Source: an archaeon (lineage in GTDB: Archaea > Thermoproteota > Nitrososphaeria > Nitrososphaerales > Gagatemarchaeaceae). From it: DNA of 64,000 nt. Numbering within the stretch: the first letter of the stretch is position 1; the number at the start of each line of letters is the position of its first letter. Shown here in pieces: positions 50,855-59,717 of the stretch. The position numbers and the translations under genes were made by a program. A model generated the notes under the pieces. It had not been told where the DNA came from. It searched no databases and was given only the letters and a program-made list of their open reading frames with translations. Location of the stretch: contig JAKASL010000001.1 in assembly GCA_021819035.1 (NCBI GenBank), forward strand, positions 310,001 through 374,000, read 5' to 3'.

Positions 50855-52639
50855 TCAGCCCCGCCTGACGACTTTCCCGCCCCCCGCGGGGAGCGCTCTC
50901 TGCACTTCCTCGAGCGTTGGTCCCCCCGGCTCAGAGTCTAGGTCCCTCAGGACCCGCTTGGCTGTCTCCGAGCCCTTCTCGTTGTGGGGCATGAGGACGA
51001 CGTAGCGGGGACACCTCTTCCTGACCGGGTCTTCGGGCCCTGCCATCACCCGGCCTTCCTGGTCCAGGCCGACAGCCACCTCGACGATCAGCCTCGAGAT
51101 GAAGTTCTTCTTCCCCCTGATCACGAAGCTCCCACGCGGCAGGTACTCGCCGCTGGGCGCTGCAGAGCTGACCTGGTCCGGGGTCACCCAGTATGCGTCG
51201 GCGGAGCCTAGGCCTGTCTTCCAGGCGCTGCTGAACGCGACTGTGGCCTGGGCGACCTCCCTTGCCTCTTCCTCACTCTGTCTCTCCCCCCCCTTCAGGA
51301 CGAAGAAGGGGGAGCCGAACAGGTCGGCATGGAACACCGTGTCGTTGGAGTCCATGTGCCTGCCGAGGAGGGCGGAGTTGGTCTGGGCGTCCCTCCCGCC
51401 TACCGCCAGCTTCCCCTCGATGGTGAAGAACCACCTGAACTTCTCGTACCATTCGCCTCTCCTCCTGGTCAGCGTCCGGCCCCGGGGCGCGGCACTGGGG
51501 GGCGCCCTGGCCGCCTTCTTCTCGAGCTTGGCTGCGGCCTCGAGCCCCCGTAGAGACTTCGACTCGAGCTCTTTGGCGCGGTCATACAGCGCCGACGCCA
51601 CAGCGGCAGGGGAACCTGGGTCTTTCTGCGGGCTGACCCCCGCGTCTCTCATCACCTTCAGCGCGGATTCCAAGGTCCCCACCATCGCCTCGGCTGCCGC
51701 GGCCCTGGCCCTCGCCGCCTCTGCGACTAGGGACTCGGCTTCCTCCCTGAGCTTCGCGGCCGTCGTCTCGAGCTCCCTCCTCTTCACCTCCTCGGGCCCT
51801 GGCTGCTCGGGCTCCGACAGCGCGTCTCCGAGGAAGAGGCGGTCGCAGAGCTCGGAGACCGTCCCGGACTCCTCTTTCACGTCGAGCCCGCTCGGGGGGA
51901 ACGCGAAGACCTCGTCCCCAGCTGGTGTCACGCAAATGCAGGGGCGCGGTCTCTCCCTAGCTTCGGCGACCATGTCCTCGATGGCCTTCGCTATCTCGGC
52001 GCCCCTTCCTAGGAAGCTCGAAGCCTGGTCCGCCTCGGTCGCGCCCACCCTCTTCAGGGCCTCCGCGACGTACTTCCTGGGGAGCGCGATGTGCCTGCCG
52101 ATGGCCCTCCCGAGGGTCGTCTCAGCCTTCAACATCGCTTCGACGTCTTCGGGGCTGACTCCGAGCGGGCTGCGCCTGCTCTGGCCGGGGGGCCGGTAGG
52201 GGGCTCCCCTGACCACCCGTCTTGTCTCGGCGCGCACCTCGCTCAGCGCGAGGCGGACCTTCCCCTCGGGGTCGAGGACTACGATGTTCCCCGGAGGCAT
52301 CAGTTCTACCACCAGCCTCAGCCGCTCCCTCCCCTCCACGTCGATCTGGAACACCCTGTCCAGGTCCAACTGCGAAGCCCCGACGAACTTCGCCCTCTCA
52401 AGCTCCCCTCTCAGCCTCGTCGTGAACTCCGTAGTGTCGTCCCTCTCCTGGATCCTGCTAGAGATCCAGGCCCCCTTCTTTGGGGAGGCGACCAACCACA
52501 CATCTTCGCCCCCCGGCCTCCTGAAACGGAAGAGCTGGGCGCCTCCTCTTCTGTAAATGTTATTAACGTAGGTCCCGCGCAACGCCGAATCGATTTCTTT
52601 GGCGAGCACCAAGACTTCGAAGCCGGATAGTTCGGCCAC
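50855..52639 (-). CDS. NFACT-family protein (Rqc2/RqcH/FbpA-like)
   Basis: 594 residues from the GTG at 52639. Parts: NFACT-N (F-E-V-L-V-L-A-K-E-I, N-N-I-Y-R, W-I-S-S-R near 60), a helix-hairpin-helix-like middle, an Ala/Glu-rich coiled coil (~300-400), and NFACT-R (W-Y-E-K-F-R-W-F and G-R-H-M-D-S-N-D near 450). Relatives bind the large ribosomal subunit and recruit Ala-tRNA in ribosome-associated quality control. The start is set by a box about 27 nt upstream, shared with the small plus-strand gene. Confidence 0.9.
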   Translation of the reverse strand: MAELSGFEVLVLAKEIDSALRGTYVNNIYRRGGAQLFRFRRPGGEDVWLVASPKKGAWISSRIQERDDTTEFTTRLRGELERAKFVGASQLDLDRVFQIDVEGRERLRLVVELMPPGNIVVLDPEGKVRLALSEVRAETRRVVRGAPYRPPGQSRRSPLGVSPEDVEAMLKAETTLGRAIGRHIALPRKYVAEALKRVGATEADQASSFLGRGAEIAKAIEDMVAEARERPRPCICVTPAGDEVFAFPPSGLDVKEESGTVSELCDRLFLGDALSEPEQPGPEEVKRRELETTAAKLREEAESLVAEAARARAAAAEAMVGTLESALKVMRDAGVSPQKDPGSPAAVASALYDRAKELESKSLRGLEAAAKLEKKAARAPPSAAPRGRTLTRRRGEWYEKFRWFFTIEGKLAVGGRDAQTNSALLGRHMDSNDTVFHADLFGSPFFVLKGGERQSEEEAREVAQATVAFSSAWKTGLGSADAYWVTPDQVSSAAPSGEYLPRGSFVIRGKKNFISRLIVEVAVGLDQEGRVMAGPEDPVRKRCPRYVVLMPHNEKGSETAKRVLRDLDSEPGGPTLEEVQRALPAGGGKVVRRG

Positions 52640-52660
52640 GAAGCCCCAGCCGACTGCGGC

Positions 52661-52670
52661 GTTTGATAAG
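52661..52670. promoter_or_regulatory. Single A/T box placed for two divergent starts
   Basis: GTTTGATAAG is centred 27 nt from the GTG at 52639 on the minus strand and 27 nt from the ATG at 52692 on the plus strand, so one box could serve both directions. Confidence 0.45.
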
Positions 52671-52691
52671 CTATACTGGGCGAGGATAGGG

Positions 52692-52943
52692 ATGGCGGCC
52701 CTCGCGGGGTTCGGGACACAGGCCCTCAACCAGGCCTACGGCTTCGACTGGTCCTTCGGAGTGAGCATCGGGATAGGGGTCTATCTCATCTCATACTACC
52801 TCGCGCTGTATGGGTGGTACCGCGGGACTCCGAGGGAGCTGCAGGGAAAGATCTACACTACAGGGGTGGGCGGGTATGTGATGGTCTTCCTTTTCACCTG
52901 GATGCTCGGCTTCACTCTGCAGATTGCCGGGTACCCGCTGTAA
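52692..52943 (+). CDS. Small membrane protein of unknown function
   Basis: 83 residues from the ATG at 52692. Two transmembrane helices are clear (F-G-V-S-I-G-I-G-V-Y-L-I-S-Y-Y near 22 and V-M-V-F-L-F-T-W-M-L-G near 62), with a basic loop between. The frame runs upstream to 52599, but that would cover the start of the divergent NFACT gene and break the promoter spacing. The 3' end overlaps the convergent neighbour by 32 nt. Family not recognised. Confidence 0.6.
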   Translation: MAALAGFGTQALNQAYGFDWSFGVSIGIGVYLISYYLALYGWYRGTPRELQGKIYTTGVGGYVMVFLFTWMLGFTLQIAGYPL

Positions 52944-53214
52944 GCTTCGAGTAGCTCAGAAGGGTCTCAGCATAGCCCGCGTCGAAGTCGTCTGCCATCT
53001 GGCTCGAGACGACCGACTTCGCCGCCCTTTCCACTTTGGCGCTGTCCCACGAATGCAGGGTTCCGTCTTTCCCCTTGGAGATGCTCGCGAGTATCCCCAA
53101 GGCCGCCATCAGGCTCCCTCTCTCCCTCTCAGACTTCACCTCAGGCTGGAGCTCCTGTATCTTCTGCCTCGCTTCGTCAAGGTCCGACTTCACGAGTGAG
53201 TCGAGGATAGACAT
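52912..53214 (-). CDS. Small helical protein of unknown function
   Basis: 100 residues from the ATG at 53214, 28 nt after an A/T box at 53238-53246. The protein looks all helical (I-L-D-S-L-V-K-S-D-L-D-E-A-R, then L-M-A-A-L-G-I-L-A-S-I), resembling the helix pairs of small regulatory or scaffold proteins. It is soluble, without Cys. No family recognised. Confidence 0.6.
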   Translation of the reverse strand: MSILDSLVKSDLDEARQKIQELQPEVKSERERGSLMAALGILASISKGKDGTLHSWDSAKVERAAKSVVSSQMADDFDAGYAETLLSYSKLTAGTRQSAE

Positions 53215-53260
53215 GATGTTGGCCTGCACAGCCTAGTCTGTTTTTACCAGCGGCCCCCTG

Positions 53261-53270
53261 GATATTTAAC
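53261..53270 (+). promoter_or_regulatory. Orphan TATA-like box
   Basis: GATATTTAAC has no plus-strand protein gene at the right distance; transcription would start near 53292 into a GC-rich region that ends against the convergent RadB-like gene. A short non-coding RNA is possible. It may instead be an alternative minus-strand box for 53214. Confidence 0.3.
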
Positions 53271-53432
53271 CCTCATCGGCGTCGTACCTCGTCCGGCTCG
53301 CGTGAAGGTCCCGAGTCCCCGGTGCGGCGCCATCCGAGGGCCCGCTCCTACAGTGGGAGGCAACCAGGTATGCCGTCCGCCCGCCGCTGGCACCTTCGCC
53401 TCCCCAGATCCTGGGTCAACGCCCTGCCGACT

Positions 53433-54197
53433 TCAGGCAACCCCGGCCACCCCGAACTCCAGGGTCGCCTTCTCCCTCGTTGGCGAGACAGTCGCCGTCA
53501 CCCTCCCGCCGTCACGCTCAAGGAGGATGGACCTGTGGACCAGCTGCTCCACAGTCCTCCCCCCTATCCCGACGTCCCCCGCGGTGCCGAAGGTGACCCT
53601 GTTCGTCAGAAGGTAAGCCCTGGCGTTGGTATAGGCGTCCCTGGCCATCTCGCTAAGGTGGACGTCCAGGGCCCCCTGCCTGCTCGGGGCGTTGGACCTC
53701 CCAGGGAGGGCGACGGAGAAGTTGCGCGTCAGCGTGTCCACCACCACCAGCCTGCATCTGGCCGTCTCCCTCCTCCTCTGCATCCCCCTGACAGTCTCCA
53801 TCTGCTCCGGGGCAGAGTCGGACCTCATGTACACGACCCTTTCGAGGACCCCTTCAGTCCCCCACCCCCTGGCACCGGCGATCTGCTCGAGCCTCTCCGG
53901 CCTGAACGCCCCCTCTGTGTCTATGTAGAGGACGCTCACCCCATCCTCGGCCGCGCAGAGGGCCGCCTGCATCGCCAGCTGCGACTTGCCGCTGTTGCTC
54001 TTGCCATAGACCTCCGTCAGGGTGCCGGCCCTGTACCCGCCAACGAGCAGGGCGTCGAGGCCTTCTGAGCCTGAGGTGTAACGGGGGAACGAAGCGACCC
54101 GCCTGGCGGCTTCCGCGACTGTCTCTGTCCCCGCCGTTTTCTCCCCCTTCCCTGGCTGTTTGGTCACCGATGTCTTTTTAACTGTGAGTCGGCCCAC
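53433..54197 (-). CDS. radB: RadB-like RecA-family ATPase
   Basis: 254 residues (244 from an alternative GTG at 54167). Walker A is G-K-S-N-S-G-K-S-Q near 65, then L-Y-I-D-T-E-G-A-F near 90 and Walker B R-L-V-V-V-D near 148. It has only the ATPase core without the RadA helix-hairpin-helix domain, which defines RadB-type paralogues that assist recombination. The canonical RadA is at 22312. The start is uncertain because the nearest box at 54177-54184 better serves the plus-strand Sm-like gene. Confidence 0.8.
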   Translation of the reverse strand: MGRLTVKKTSVTKQPGKGEKTAGTETVAEAARRVASFPRYTSGSEGLDALLVGGYRAGTLTEVYGKSNSGKSQLAMQAALCAAEDGVSVLYIDTEGAFRPERLEQIAGARGWGTEGVLERVVYMRSDSAPEQMETVRGMQRRRETARCRLVVVDTLTRNFSVALPGRSNAPSRQGALDVHLSEMARDAYTNARAYLLTNRVTFGTAGDVGIGGRTVEQLVHRSILLERDGGRVTATVSPTREKATLEFGVAGVA

Positions 54198-54210
54198 GAG
54201 AAACCCAGCA

Positions 54211-54471
54211 GTGAATCCACAGCCGTTCCAGCCCCCTCAGCAGTCAAGGCGCCCTCTCAGCATCCTGCAGAAGTCCATGAACAAGCAGGTCTCCGTGCGC
54301 CTGAAGAACGAGATCGAATACAAGGGGAAGATGTCCAACGTCGACCCCTACATGAACGTAATACTGGTCGACGCCGAGGAGTCGGAGAACGGGAACAAGG
54401 TCGCGAACTACGGCAAGGTAGTCATCAGGGGCAACAACGTCCTCTACGTGAAGATAGAAGACCGCCTGTAG
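54211..54471 (+). CDS. Sm-like archaeal protein (LSm)
   Basis: 86 residues from the GTG at 54211. Sm1 (V-S-V-R-L-K-N, Y-K-G-K-M-S-N-V-D-P-Y-M-N-V-I-L-V-D-A) and Sm2 (Y-G-K-V-V-I-R-G-N-N-V-L-Y-V-K-I) are complete. It forms a heptameric ring that binds U-rich RNA. The first ~15 residues are Pro/Gln-rich. The longer frame from 54160 is rejected because the box at 54174-54183 is 33 nt before this GTG. Confidence 0.93.
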   Translation: MNPQPFQPPQQSRRPLSILQKSMNKQVSVRLKNEIEYKGKMSNVDPYMNVILVDAEESENGNKVANYGKVVIRGNNVLYVKIEDRL

Positions 54472-54501
54472 GCAACCCACGCGCGACGACACGACCTCTC
54501 A

Positions 54502-55386
54502 CTACAGGGTCTGCGACCTGCCCGTGACGTAGTCGAAGCTCCTCTGCGGGTCAGCCGCGACCCCATATGCCCTCCTGAAGAAGCTGGTGACGCTCATGAT
54601 GTCGTGCATCAACAGGTCGGTGCCGTTGGGGTGGGAAGCGTCGACCGCCTGGGGCCAGTCTATCAGCCAGAATGACGCGCCGTCGGTGAGTATGTTGTAC
54701 TCGCTCAGGTCGGCGTTCACAAGCCCCGCCTCCAAGTAGGCAGTCCGCATCAGGCCGAGGATGACCCCCAGGGCAGCCTTCTGATCAGCGAGGCCGGGGC
54801 GTTGGGACAGCCTCACCCCTGAGACCTCCTCGAGCAGGACGGTGCTCCTGCTGTATGCCACCGCGCGGGGGAACGACGGCGAGAGGCCTTCAAGCTTCCT
54901 CAGCGCGTGATACTCACGTCTGGCTGCGTCATAGTTGGCTGTCATCCAGCTCCTGAAGGCGGCGTCCTCGCTCCCCCTCCTCTTCCTGACGCTGGTGAAC
55001 GAGGTCCTCCCTATCTTGTAGAGCTTGAGGGCGTAGACAGTCCCCTCCTCGGTGAGCGCCTCGTACACGTCCGACTCCTTCCCTTTCGCTATGATCGCCC
55101 CCAGCGCGAAGATCAGGTCCTTCTTCACGTAGTCCTTGAGCGCCATCGCCTCAACCCCTTCCCTTGTCAGGGAGAACCCCCGGCCCTTTCGCATCAGTAG
55201 CCCCTTCCTCTCGAGGTCAGCAGTGGCGAACCCCACCCTCTCGGGGGGGAGGCGGCTCATGCGCGACACCCTGCCGGCGTCGGGGGTCCCGTATCCGGTG
55301 GACGCGCGCTCGACCCCAGCCAAGGTCCTCCACTCCTCGTCCTTGAGCGACTTCAGGACCCTCGCAGCCTTCTCCGTCGTCGACAT
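54502..55386 (-). CDS. rio2: RIO-type kinase, Rio2 group
   Basis: 294 residues: N-terminal winged helix (~1-85) typical of Rio2, then the RIO kinase domain. The nucleotide loop I-A-K-G-K-E-S-D-V-Y near 100 and A-L-K-L-Y-K near 120 are normal. The catalytic loop reads N-A-D-L-S-E-Y-N, keeping the Asp but with Asn in place of the usual His; the metal Asp in L-I-D-W-P-Q is present. Rio2 acts in small-subunit maturation. It is convergent with the Sm-like gene. Confidence 0.92.
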   Translation of the reverse strand: MSTTEKAARVLKSLKDEEWRTLAGVERASTGYGTPDAGRVSRMSRLPPERVGFATADLERKGLLMRKGRGFSLTREGVEAMALKDYVKKDLIFALGAIIAKGKESDVYEALTEEGTVYALKLYKIGRTSFTSVRKRRGSEDAAFRSWMTANYDAARREYHALRKLEGLSPSFPRAVAYSRSTVLLEEVSGVRLSQRPGLADQKAALGVILGLMRTAYLEAGLVNADLSEYNILTDGASFWLIDWPQAVDASHPNGTDLLMHDIMSVTSFFRRAYGVAADPQRSFDYVTGRSQTL

Positions 55387-55475
55387 CAGTCCACCGCTCG
55401 GAACCCCGCCCTATTGACGTTGCCACCGAGCGCCGGCCGTCGTTCTTATCAGACGCCCATCGGACCCTGTCCCCC

Positions 55476-56420
55476 TTGCAGCGTATCATCCTCGACACAG
55501 ACACCGCAGGGGACGACACGATAGCCATCATGATGGCGATGAGGGCGAAGAGGGCTAGGCTCGAAGGCGTCACCATCAACTGCGGGAACATCGACTTCGA
55601 CCAGGAGGTCGAGAACGCCCTCTACACCATCGAGGTCGCGGCGGGGTCCGGGGACGTCCCCGTCTATCCGGGGGCGAGGCACCCTCTTCTCAAGGAGTGG
55701 AGGACAGTGGAGGACATCCATGGGGTCGACGGGATGGGGAACTCCATGTTCCCCCGGGCCAGGCAGAGGCCCGAGCGGAAGCACGCCGTGGACGCCATCG
55801 TCGACGCGATCAACGAAAGCCCGGGGGAGATCACGCTCGTCGAGATAGCCCCGATGACCAACGTCGCCCTAGCTCTCAGGAAGGACCCGGGGATAGCCAA
55901 GAAGGTGAAGGAGTTCTATTTCATGGGAGGGGCCAACCAGTACCTCGGCAACGTCACACCGGCGGCAGAGTTCAACATATGGGTCGACCCAGAAGCCGCG
56001 AGTATCGTCCTGAACTCGGGGATGCCGATCACCATGGTGGGATGGGAGATAGTGATGAGGCATGGGCTCATCGGGGCCCCGGAGCTGGCGGAGATAGAGG
56101 GGATGAAGACAGCGGAGTCGGAGTTCTATCTCGCGGTGAACAGGCAGGTCCGCAAGTTCATGGGGGTCGAAAGGGGGTTCGACGGGACCAGCTGCCCCGA
56201 CAGCATCACCATGGCGATCGTCCTGAACCCTGACGTGGCGACGGACACCCGGGACCGCTTCGTGGAAGTCGACGCCGGGGACGGCGTCTCTAGGGGGGCG
56301 ACCTGGGTCGACGAGCTGGGCTACCTGAAGAGGAAGCCCAACGTCAGGGTCGTCTATGAGGCCTCGCACCAGGCCTTCCGAGGCATGCTGTACGACATGC
56401 TCAGAGGCCGCCGGGTCTAG
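55476..56420 (+). CDS. Nucleoside hydrolase (IUNH family)
   Basis: 314 residues. The N-terminal calcium-binding Asp cluster reads D-T-D-T-A-G-D-D near 7-14 (the family usually has D-T-D-P-G-x-D-D), and the mid-protein F-M-G-G-A and F-N-I-W-V-D-P-E-A motifs follow the family. It splits nucleosides into base and ribose. TTG start, box near 55441-55452. Convergent ribokinase and deoC genes directly downstream suggest the released sugar is used. Confidence 0.9.
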   Translation: MQRIILDTDTAGDDTIAIMMAMRAKRARLEGVTINCGNIDFDQEVENALYTIEVAAGSGDVPVYPGARHPLLKEWRTVEDIHGVDGMGNSMFPRARQRPERKHAVDAIVDAINESPGEITLVEIAPMTNVALALRKDPGIAKKVKEFYFMGGANQYLGNVTPAAEFNIWVDPEAASIVLNSGMPITMVGWEIVMRHGLIGAPELAEIEGMKTAESEFYLAVNRQVRKFMGVERGFDGTSCPDSITMAIVLNPDVATDTRDRFVEVDAGDGVSRGATWVDELGYLKRKPNVRVVYEASHQAFRGMLYDMLRGRRV

Positions 56421-56422
56421 GG

Positions 56423-57328
56423 CTATTCTAGGAGGTCTGAGCGCAAGAACCCGTCGACCTCCCTACGTCTGGGGATGGCCGCTACCGCCTCGTCTTTGGT
56501 GGCGCAGAGCGCCCCCGCGTAGTTTGCGAACCTCACCGCCTGCCTCAGCGGCTCGCCTTCGCTGAGGGCCACCGCCAGCGCGGCATTGAAAGCGTCCCCG
56601 CACCCCGTGGAGTCGACCGCCTTCACCGAGGGAGCGGGGACAGAGTAGGAGTCTCCCTGGGTCATCACCCTGGCGCCCCGGCTGCCGAGGGTGACGACGA
56701 CCGCGCTGGCCCCCTTGGCGAGGAGCGCCCTCGCCCCTTGCTCGAAATCGGCGCCCCCGGTGAGAGCCCGGAACTCCTCCTCGTTCGGCGTGACTATGTC
56801 CACCCCCGTGAGGTCGGTCACCCCTCCCCCGGGAGGGGCCGGGTTGAGGATGACTGTGAGCCCGTGTTCCTTTGCGCTCCGCCTGGCCGCCGCCACAGTC
56901 TCCGGGGGGACCTCAAGCTGCATGAGCATGGTCCCAGAACGGGCTATTGTCTCGGCCGCCCTGTCGATGTCGGGCGGTCCCAGGTCCCAGCTGGCCCCCG
57001 GGACGATGGCTATGGAGTTGGCCCCCTCGCAGTCGACTATCACGAAGCCTAGGCCCGTATGCCTGGGGCTCCGCTTCACCTGGCCTGTGTCCACCCCCTC
57101 CCGCAGCCACATCGCCAGGGCCTGGTCCCCGTCTTCGTCCGAGCCGACGCAGGAGACTATGCTCGCCTTCCCTCCGAGCCTCCCGACAGCCACCGCTTGG
57201 TTAGAACCCTTCCCCCCGGGGACCCGCCTGTACATCGAGCCGACCACCGTCTCCCCTGTCCTTGGGAGGCGGTCGACCCGCATCATCACAGCGGTGAGAT
57301 AGCTCCCTACGACTACTACCGGCTTCAC
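56423..57328 (-). CDS. rbsK: Ribokinase-like PfkB sugar kinase
   Basis: 301 residues. G-G-K-G-S-N-Q-A near 40 and the active-site D-S-T-G-C-G-D-A-F near 240 are as in ribokinase (Cys replaces the usual Ala in G-A-G-D). It phosphorylates ribose, or perhaps a nucleoside, at C5. The ATG overlaps the deoC stop by four bases, so the two are one operon; the 3' end meets the nucleoside hydrolase with a two-base gap. Confidence 0.88.
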   Translation of the reverse strand: MKPVVVVGSYLTAVMMRVDRLPRTGETVVGSMYRRVPGGKGSNQAVAVGRLGGKASIVSCVGSDEDGDQALAMWLREGVDTGQVKRSPRHTGLGFVIVDCEGANSIAIVPGASWDLGPPDIDRAAETIARSGTMLMQLEVPPETVAAARRSAKEHGLTVILNPAPPGGGVTDLTGVDIVTPNEEEFRALTGGADFEQGARALLAKGASAVVVTLGSRGARVMTQGDSYSVPAPSVKAVDSTGCGDAFNAALAVALSEGEPLRQAVRFANYAGALCATKDEAVAAIPRRREVDGFLRSDLLE

Positions 57329-58011
57329 CGGCCGAGCCGCTCCCTCAGCTCGTCGATTATCGCCACCCCCGCCCGCGTCCCCAGGTAGTCGGCCCCGGCG
57401 TCAACCAGGCTGAGCGCGTTATCGAGGTCTCTGATCCCGCCGGATGCCTTCACGTGCACCTTCGGGCCGACCGATTCTCTGAGGAGCCTGATGTCCTCCA
57501 CGGTCGCAGGTCCCCCCCTCCCCCACCCGCTCGAGTTCTTCACCCCTGCCACACCTGCCTGCTCGCTCAGCTTCGCCGCCCTGACCTTCTCCCCCCTGTC
57601 GAGTACCGCGAACTCTAGCATCACCCTCACCGGCCTCCCCCCGGCCTCGCGCACCATTGCCGCGACCTCTGCCTTGAATTCCTCGTCCATCCCTGACCTG
57701 AGGAAGCCGATGTTGGGCATCACGTCGAACATGTCCGCGCCCAGGGCAGCCGTCTCTCTGATCTCCGCCAGCTTCGCGGTGGATGTCACCCCTCCCATCG
57801 GGAATCCCACCCCCGCGGAGACATTCACCTCGTCCCCGACCAGCTCCTTGGCCTGCTTCACCCAGCATCCCTGGACCACCACCGCGCCGAACCGGTACTC
57901 CCTCGCGGTGGAGCAGAACGTCTTCAGGTCAGATAGCGTGGCCTCGGGGGCCACCAGCGTATCGTGTATCTTCTTCGCGAAAGCTTCCGGGTCCGGGAGT
58001 CCCTGGCCCAT
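57325..58011 (-). CDS. deoC: Deoxyribose-phosphate aldolase
   Basis: 228 residues, class I aldolase barrel. V-S-A-G-V-G-F-P-M-G near 65, D-V-M-P-N-I-G near 95, and the two lysine sites V-K-N-S-S-G near 160 and V-K-A-S-G-G-I-R near 190 fit DeoC, the latter with the Schiff-base neighbour lysine. It cleaves deoxyribose 5-phosphate to acetaldehyde and glyceraldehyde 3-phosphate. ATG start, 27 nt after an A/T box centred at 58038. First gene of the deoC-rbsK operon. Confidence 0.93.
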   Translation of the reverse strand: MGQGLPDPEAFAKKIHDTLVAPEATLSDLKTFCSTAREYRFGAVVVQGCWVKQAKELVGDEVNVSAGVGFPMGGVTSTAKLAEIRETAALGADMFDVMPNIGFLRSGMDEEFKAEVAAMVREAGGRPVRVMLEFAVLDRGEKVRAAKLSEQAGVAGVKNSSGWGRGGPATVEDIRLLRESVGPKVHVKASGGIRDLDNALSLVDAGADYLGTRAGVAIIDELRERLGR

Positions 58012-58053
58012 GGCCGCTCCCTCCGCTTGGCATCGTAATTGAGCTTTCGCGAC

Positions 58054-59097
58054 TCAGCTGAGCCCCTTGGCCGCGGCCCTGTCGTAGGCGGTCCAGTAGG
58101 CGTCCGGGATATCTTTGAACCGCTGCGCCCGCCCGCCCCCCCTGCTGACCCAGAGCCCCTCCCCGGACGAGACCCGGCCGATCGCCGTCACGCGCCCCCC
58201 AGACCTGGACAGGGACTCCTCGAGCCTCTTGACCCCCCCAGGCCTGCAGGTGATCAGGAGCGCCCCCTCCCCCATGGTGCGTAGCGGGTCGACTCCGAAG
58301 GCGGCGCAGACGTCGGCTACCTCCCGCTGGACAGGAATCCTGTCGGCATCCACCGCGAACGCCTTTCCGGACGCCGCTGACATCTCGTCCAACGCCCCCA
58401 GCACCCCGCCCTCGGTTGCGTCGTGCATCGAGGTGACGGCAGTCCTCAGGCCTGCCCTCCGGGCTGCCCTGGCGTCGGCGACCGTGGAACACGACCCGAG
58501 CAGAGAGCGGGCCACCCTGGACGCCTTCCCTCCTGCCGACCTCTCCGTGAACTCTGGGAAAGACACCGCCAACGACGCCGCAGCCTCTATGGCGGCGTGC
58601 TTCGTCATCAGGATGACGTCCCCGGCCCTCGCCATCGAGGGCGTGACGTATCCGTCGCCGGGGGCGACCCCGAACATCACCCCTCCCCCGATCACCGTGT
58701 ACCCGCCCCCCGGGTAACTCCCGCTGTGCCCCCCCGCTATCGTTATCCCGAGCTCCGCGCATTCGTCACCGAGGGCTCCGATGAACGTCTCCCTGTCGCC
58801 TGCCCTCATATCAGGCGGAAAGTTGTAGGTGAAGACGGCGAACTCAGGGTCTATCCCTGCGGTCGTGAAGTCAGACGCTATGAGGTGTACGCTCATCCAA
58901 GCAGAGCGCCGCATCCCCACCGCAGGCATGGCTGAGACCGGGTCTGCGGTGACTATCATCACCTTCCCCTCCCCAAGCCGCAGGACGCCGTTGTCGAGTC
59001 CGCGCCCCGGTCCTTGGACGAGCTCCTTCGACGGGGCCCCCAGGTGCCTGTAGACCGCCTTCATCGAGCCAGGCGAAAGCTTCCCGGCGGCGCTCAA
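58054..59097 (-). CDS. AIR synthase-related protein (PurM/HypE/ThiL superfamily)
   Basis: 347 residues with the two-domain PurM fold: V-T-A-D-P-V-S-A-M-P near 50, D-F-T-T-A-G-I near 75 (ATP/metal acidic site), G-G-H-S near 118, and S-M-H-D-A-T-E-G-G near 223. The superfamily includes ThiL, HypE, SelD and PurM, and the pattern is closest to HypE-like/uncharacterised archaeal members. Its TTG overlaps the stop of the S-component-like transporter gene, which is divergent from a ThiR-like regulator, so a thiamin role is worth testing. Confidence 0.75.
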   Translation of the reverse strand: MSAAGKLSPGSMKAVYRHLGAPSKELVQGPGRGLDNGVLRLGEGKVMIVTADPVSAMPAVGMRRSAWMSVHLIASDFTTAGIDPEFAVFTYNFPPDMRAGDRETFIGALGDECAELGITIAGGHSGSYPGGGYTVIGGGVMFGVAPGDGYVTPSMARAGDVILMTKHAAIEAAASLAVSFPEFTERSAGGKASRVARSLLGSCSTVADARAARRAGLRTAVTSMHDATEGGVLGALDEMSAASGKAFAVDADRIPVQREVADVCAAFGVDPLRTMGEGALLITCRPGGVKRLEESLSRSGGRVTAIGRVSSGEGLWVSRGGGRAQRFKDIPDAYWTAYDRAAAKGLS

Positions 59098-59699
59098 TGC
59101 TCGGCCGCTCCGTGGTACTGCAAGAATCCAAGCCTGCGGAAGGCGGGAGCGGCCGCCCTGATTATCGCCAAGGCGGCAGGTATGTACACCAGGTCCACCA
59201 TCGTCGCGAAGTCGAACGAGGCGAGTCCGAGAGGCGACTGCCCCGCAGGGACGCTGTATGAAAAGAGGCCATAGGCGTAGAAGAACCAGTCGGAGAAGAA
59301 GAATGCCAGCGTCTCAAAGATTGTTGCGCCTACCATCGCCGCGACCAGCGTCTTCGTCCCGCGGTTCCTGGCCCATGCTATGATGAGGACCTCGGGGACA
59401 CGGGCCCAGACCATCCCGAAGGGATAGATCGGCGACCCCCCTCCCTTGAATGCGACGTTGTACGCCTCTCCTATGAACCCGCCTATCCCGGTGGCAGCTG
59501 CCGCAGTCGGCACGTCTATCAGCACAGCCAGAACCATTATGATCGCAGGGGACCAGGTGATCTCGTAGACAGGGGGCGGCAGCGGGATAGAGAACACAAC
59601 GCTCGCGGTTATCAGGGCCGAGAACACTATCACCACAGACAGCTTGACGCTCGCCCTGGCTCCGGTCCCCCCTGTGTGCGACACGCCCGCCTCTCCCAC
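59094..59699 (-). CDS. Putative ECF-type S-component membrane transporter
   Basis: 201 residues with about five or six membrane helices; no ATPase or substrate-binding protein beside it. The length, Gly/Ala-rich helices, and P-A-I-I-M-V-L-A and I-Y-P-F-G-M-V-W segments suit an ECF S-component or small vitamin transporter. It is divergent from a ThiR-like gene, so thiamin or a precursor is the likely cargo by context. GTG start 26 nt from the palindromic box at 59718-59731. Confidence 0.6.
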   Translation of the reverse strand: MGEAGVSHTGGTGARASVKLSVVIVFSALITASVVFSIPLPPPVYEITWSPAIIMVLAVLIDVPTAAAATGIGGFIGEAYNVAFKGGGSPIYPFGMVWARVPEVLIIAWARNRGTKTLVAAMVGATIFETLAFFFSDWFFYAYGLFSYSVPAGQSPLGLASFDFATMVDLVYIPAALAIIRAAAPAFRRLGFLQYHGAAEH

Positions 59700-59717
59700 C
59701 CTGCTCCTCTCTATGGT

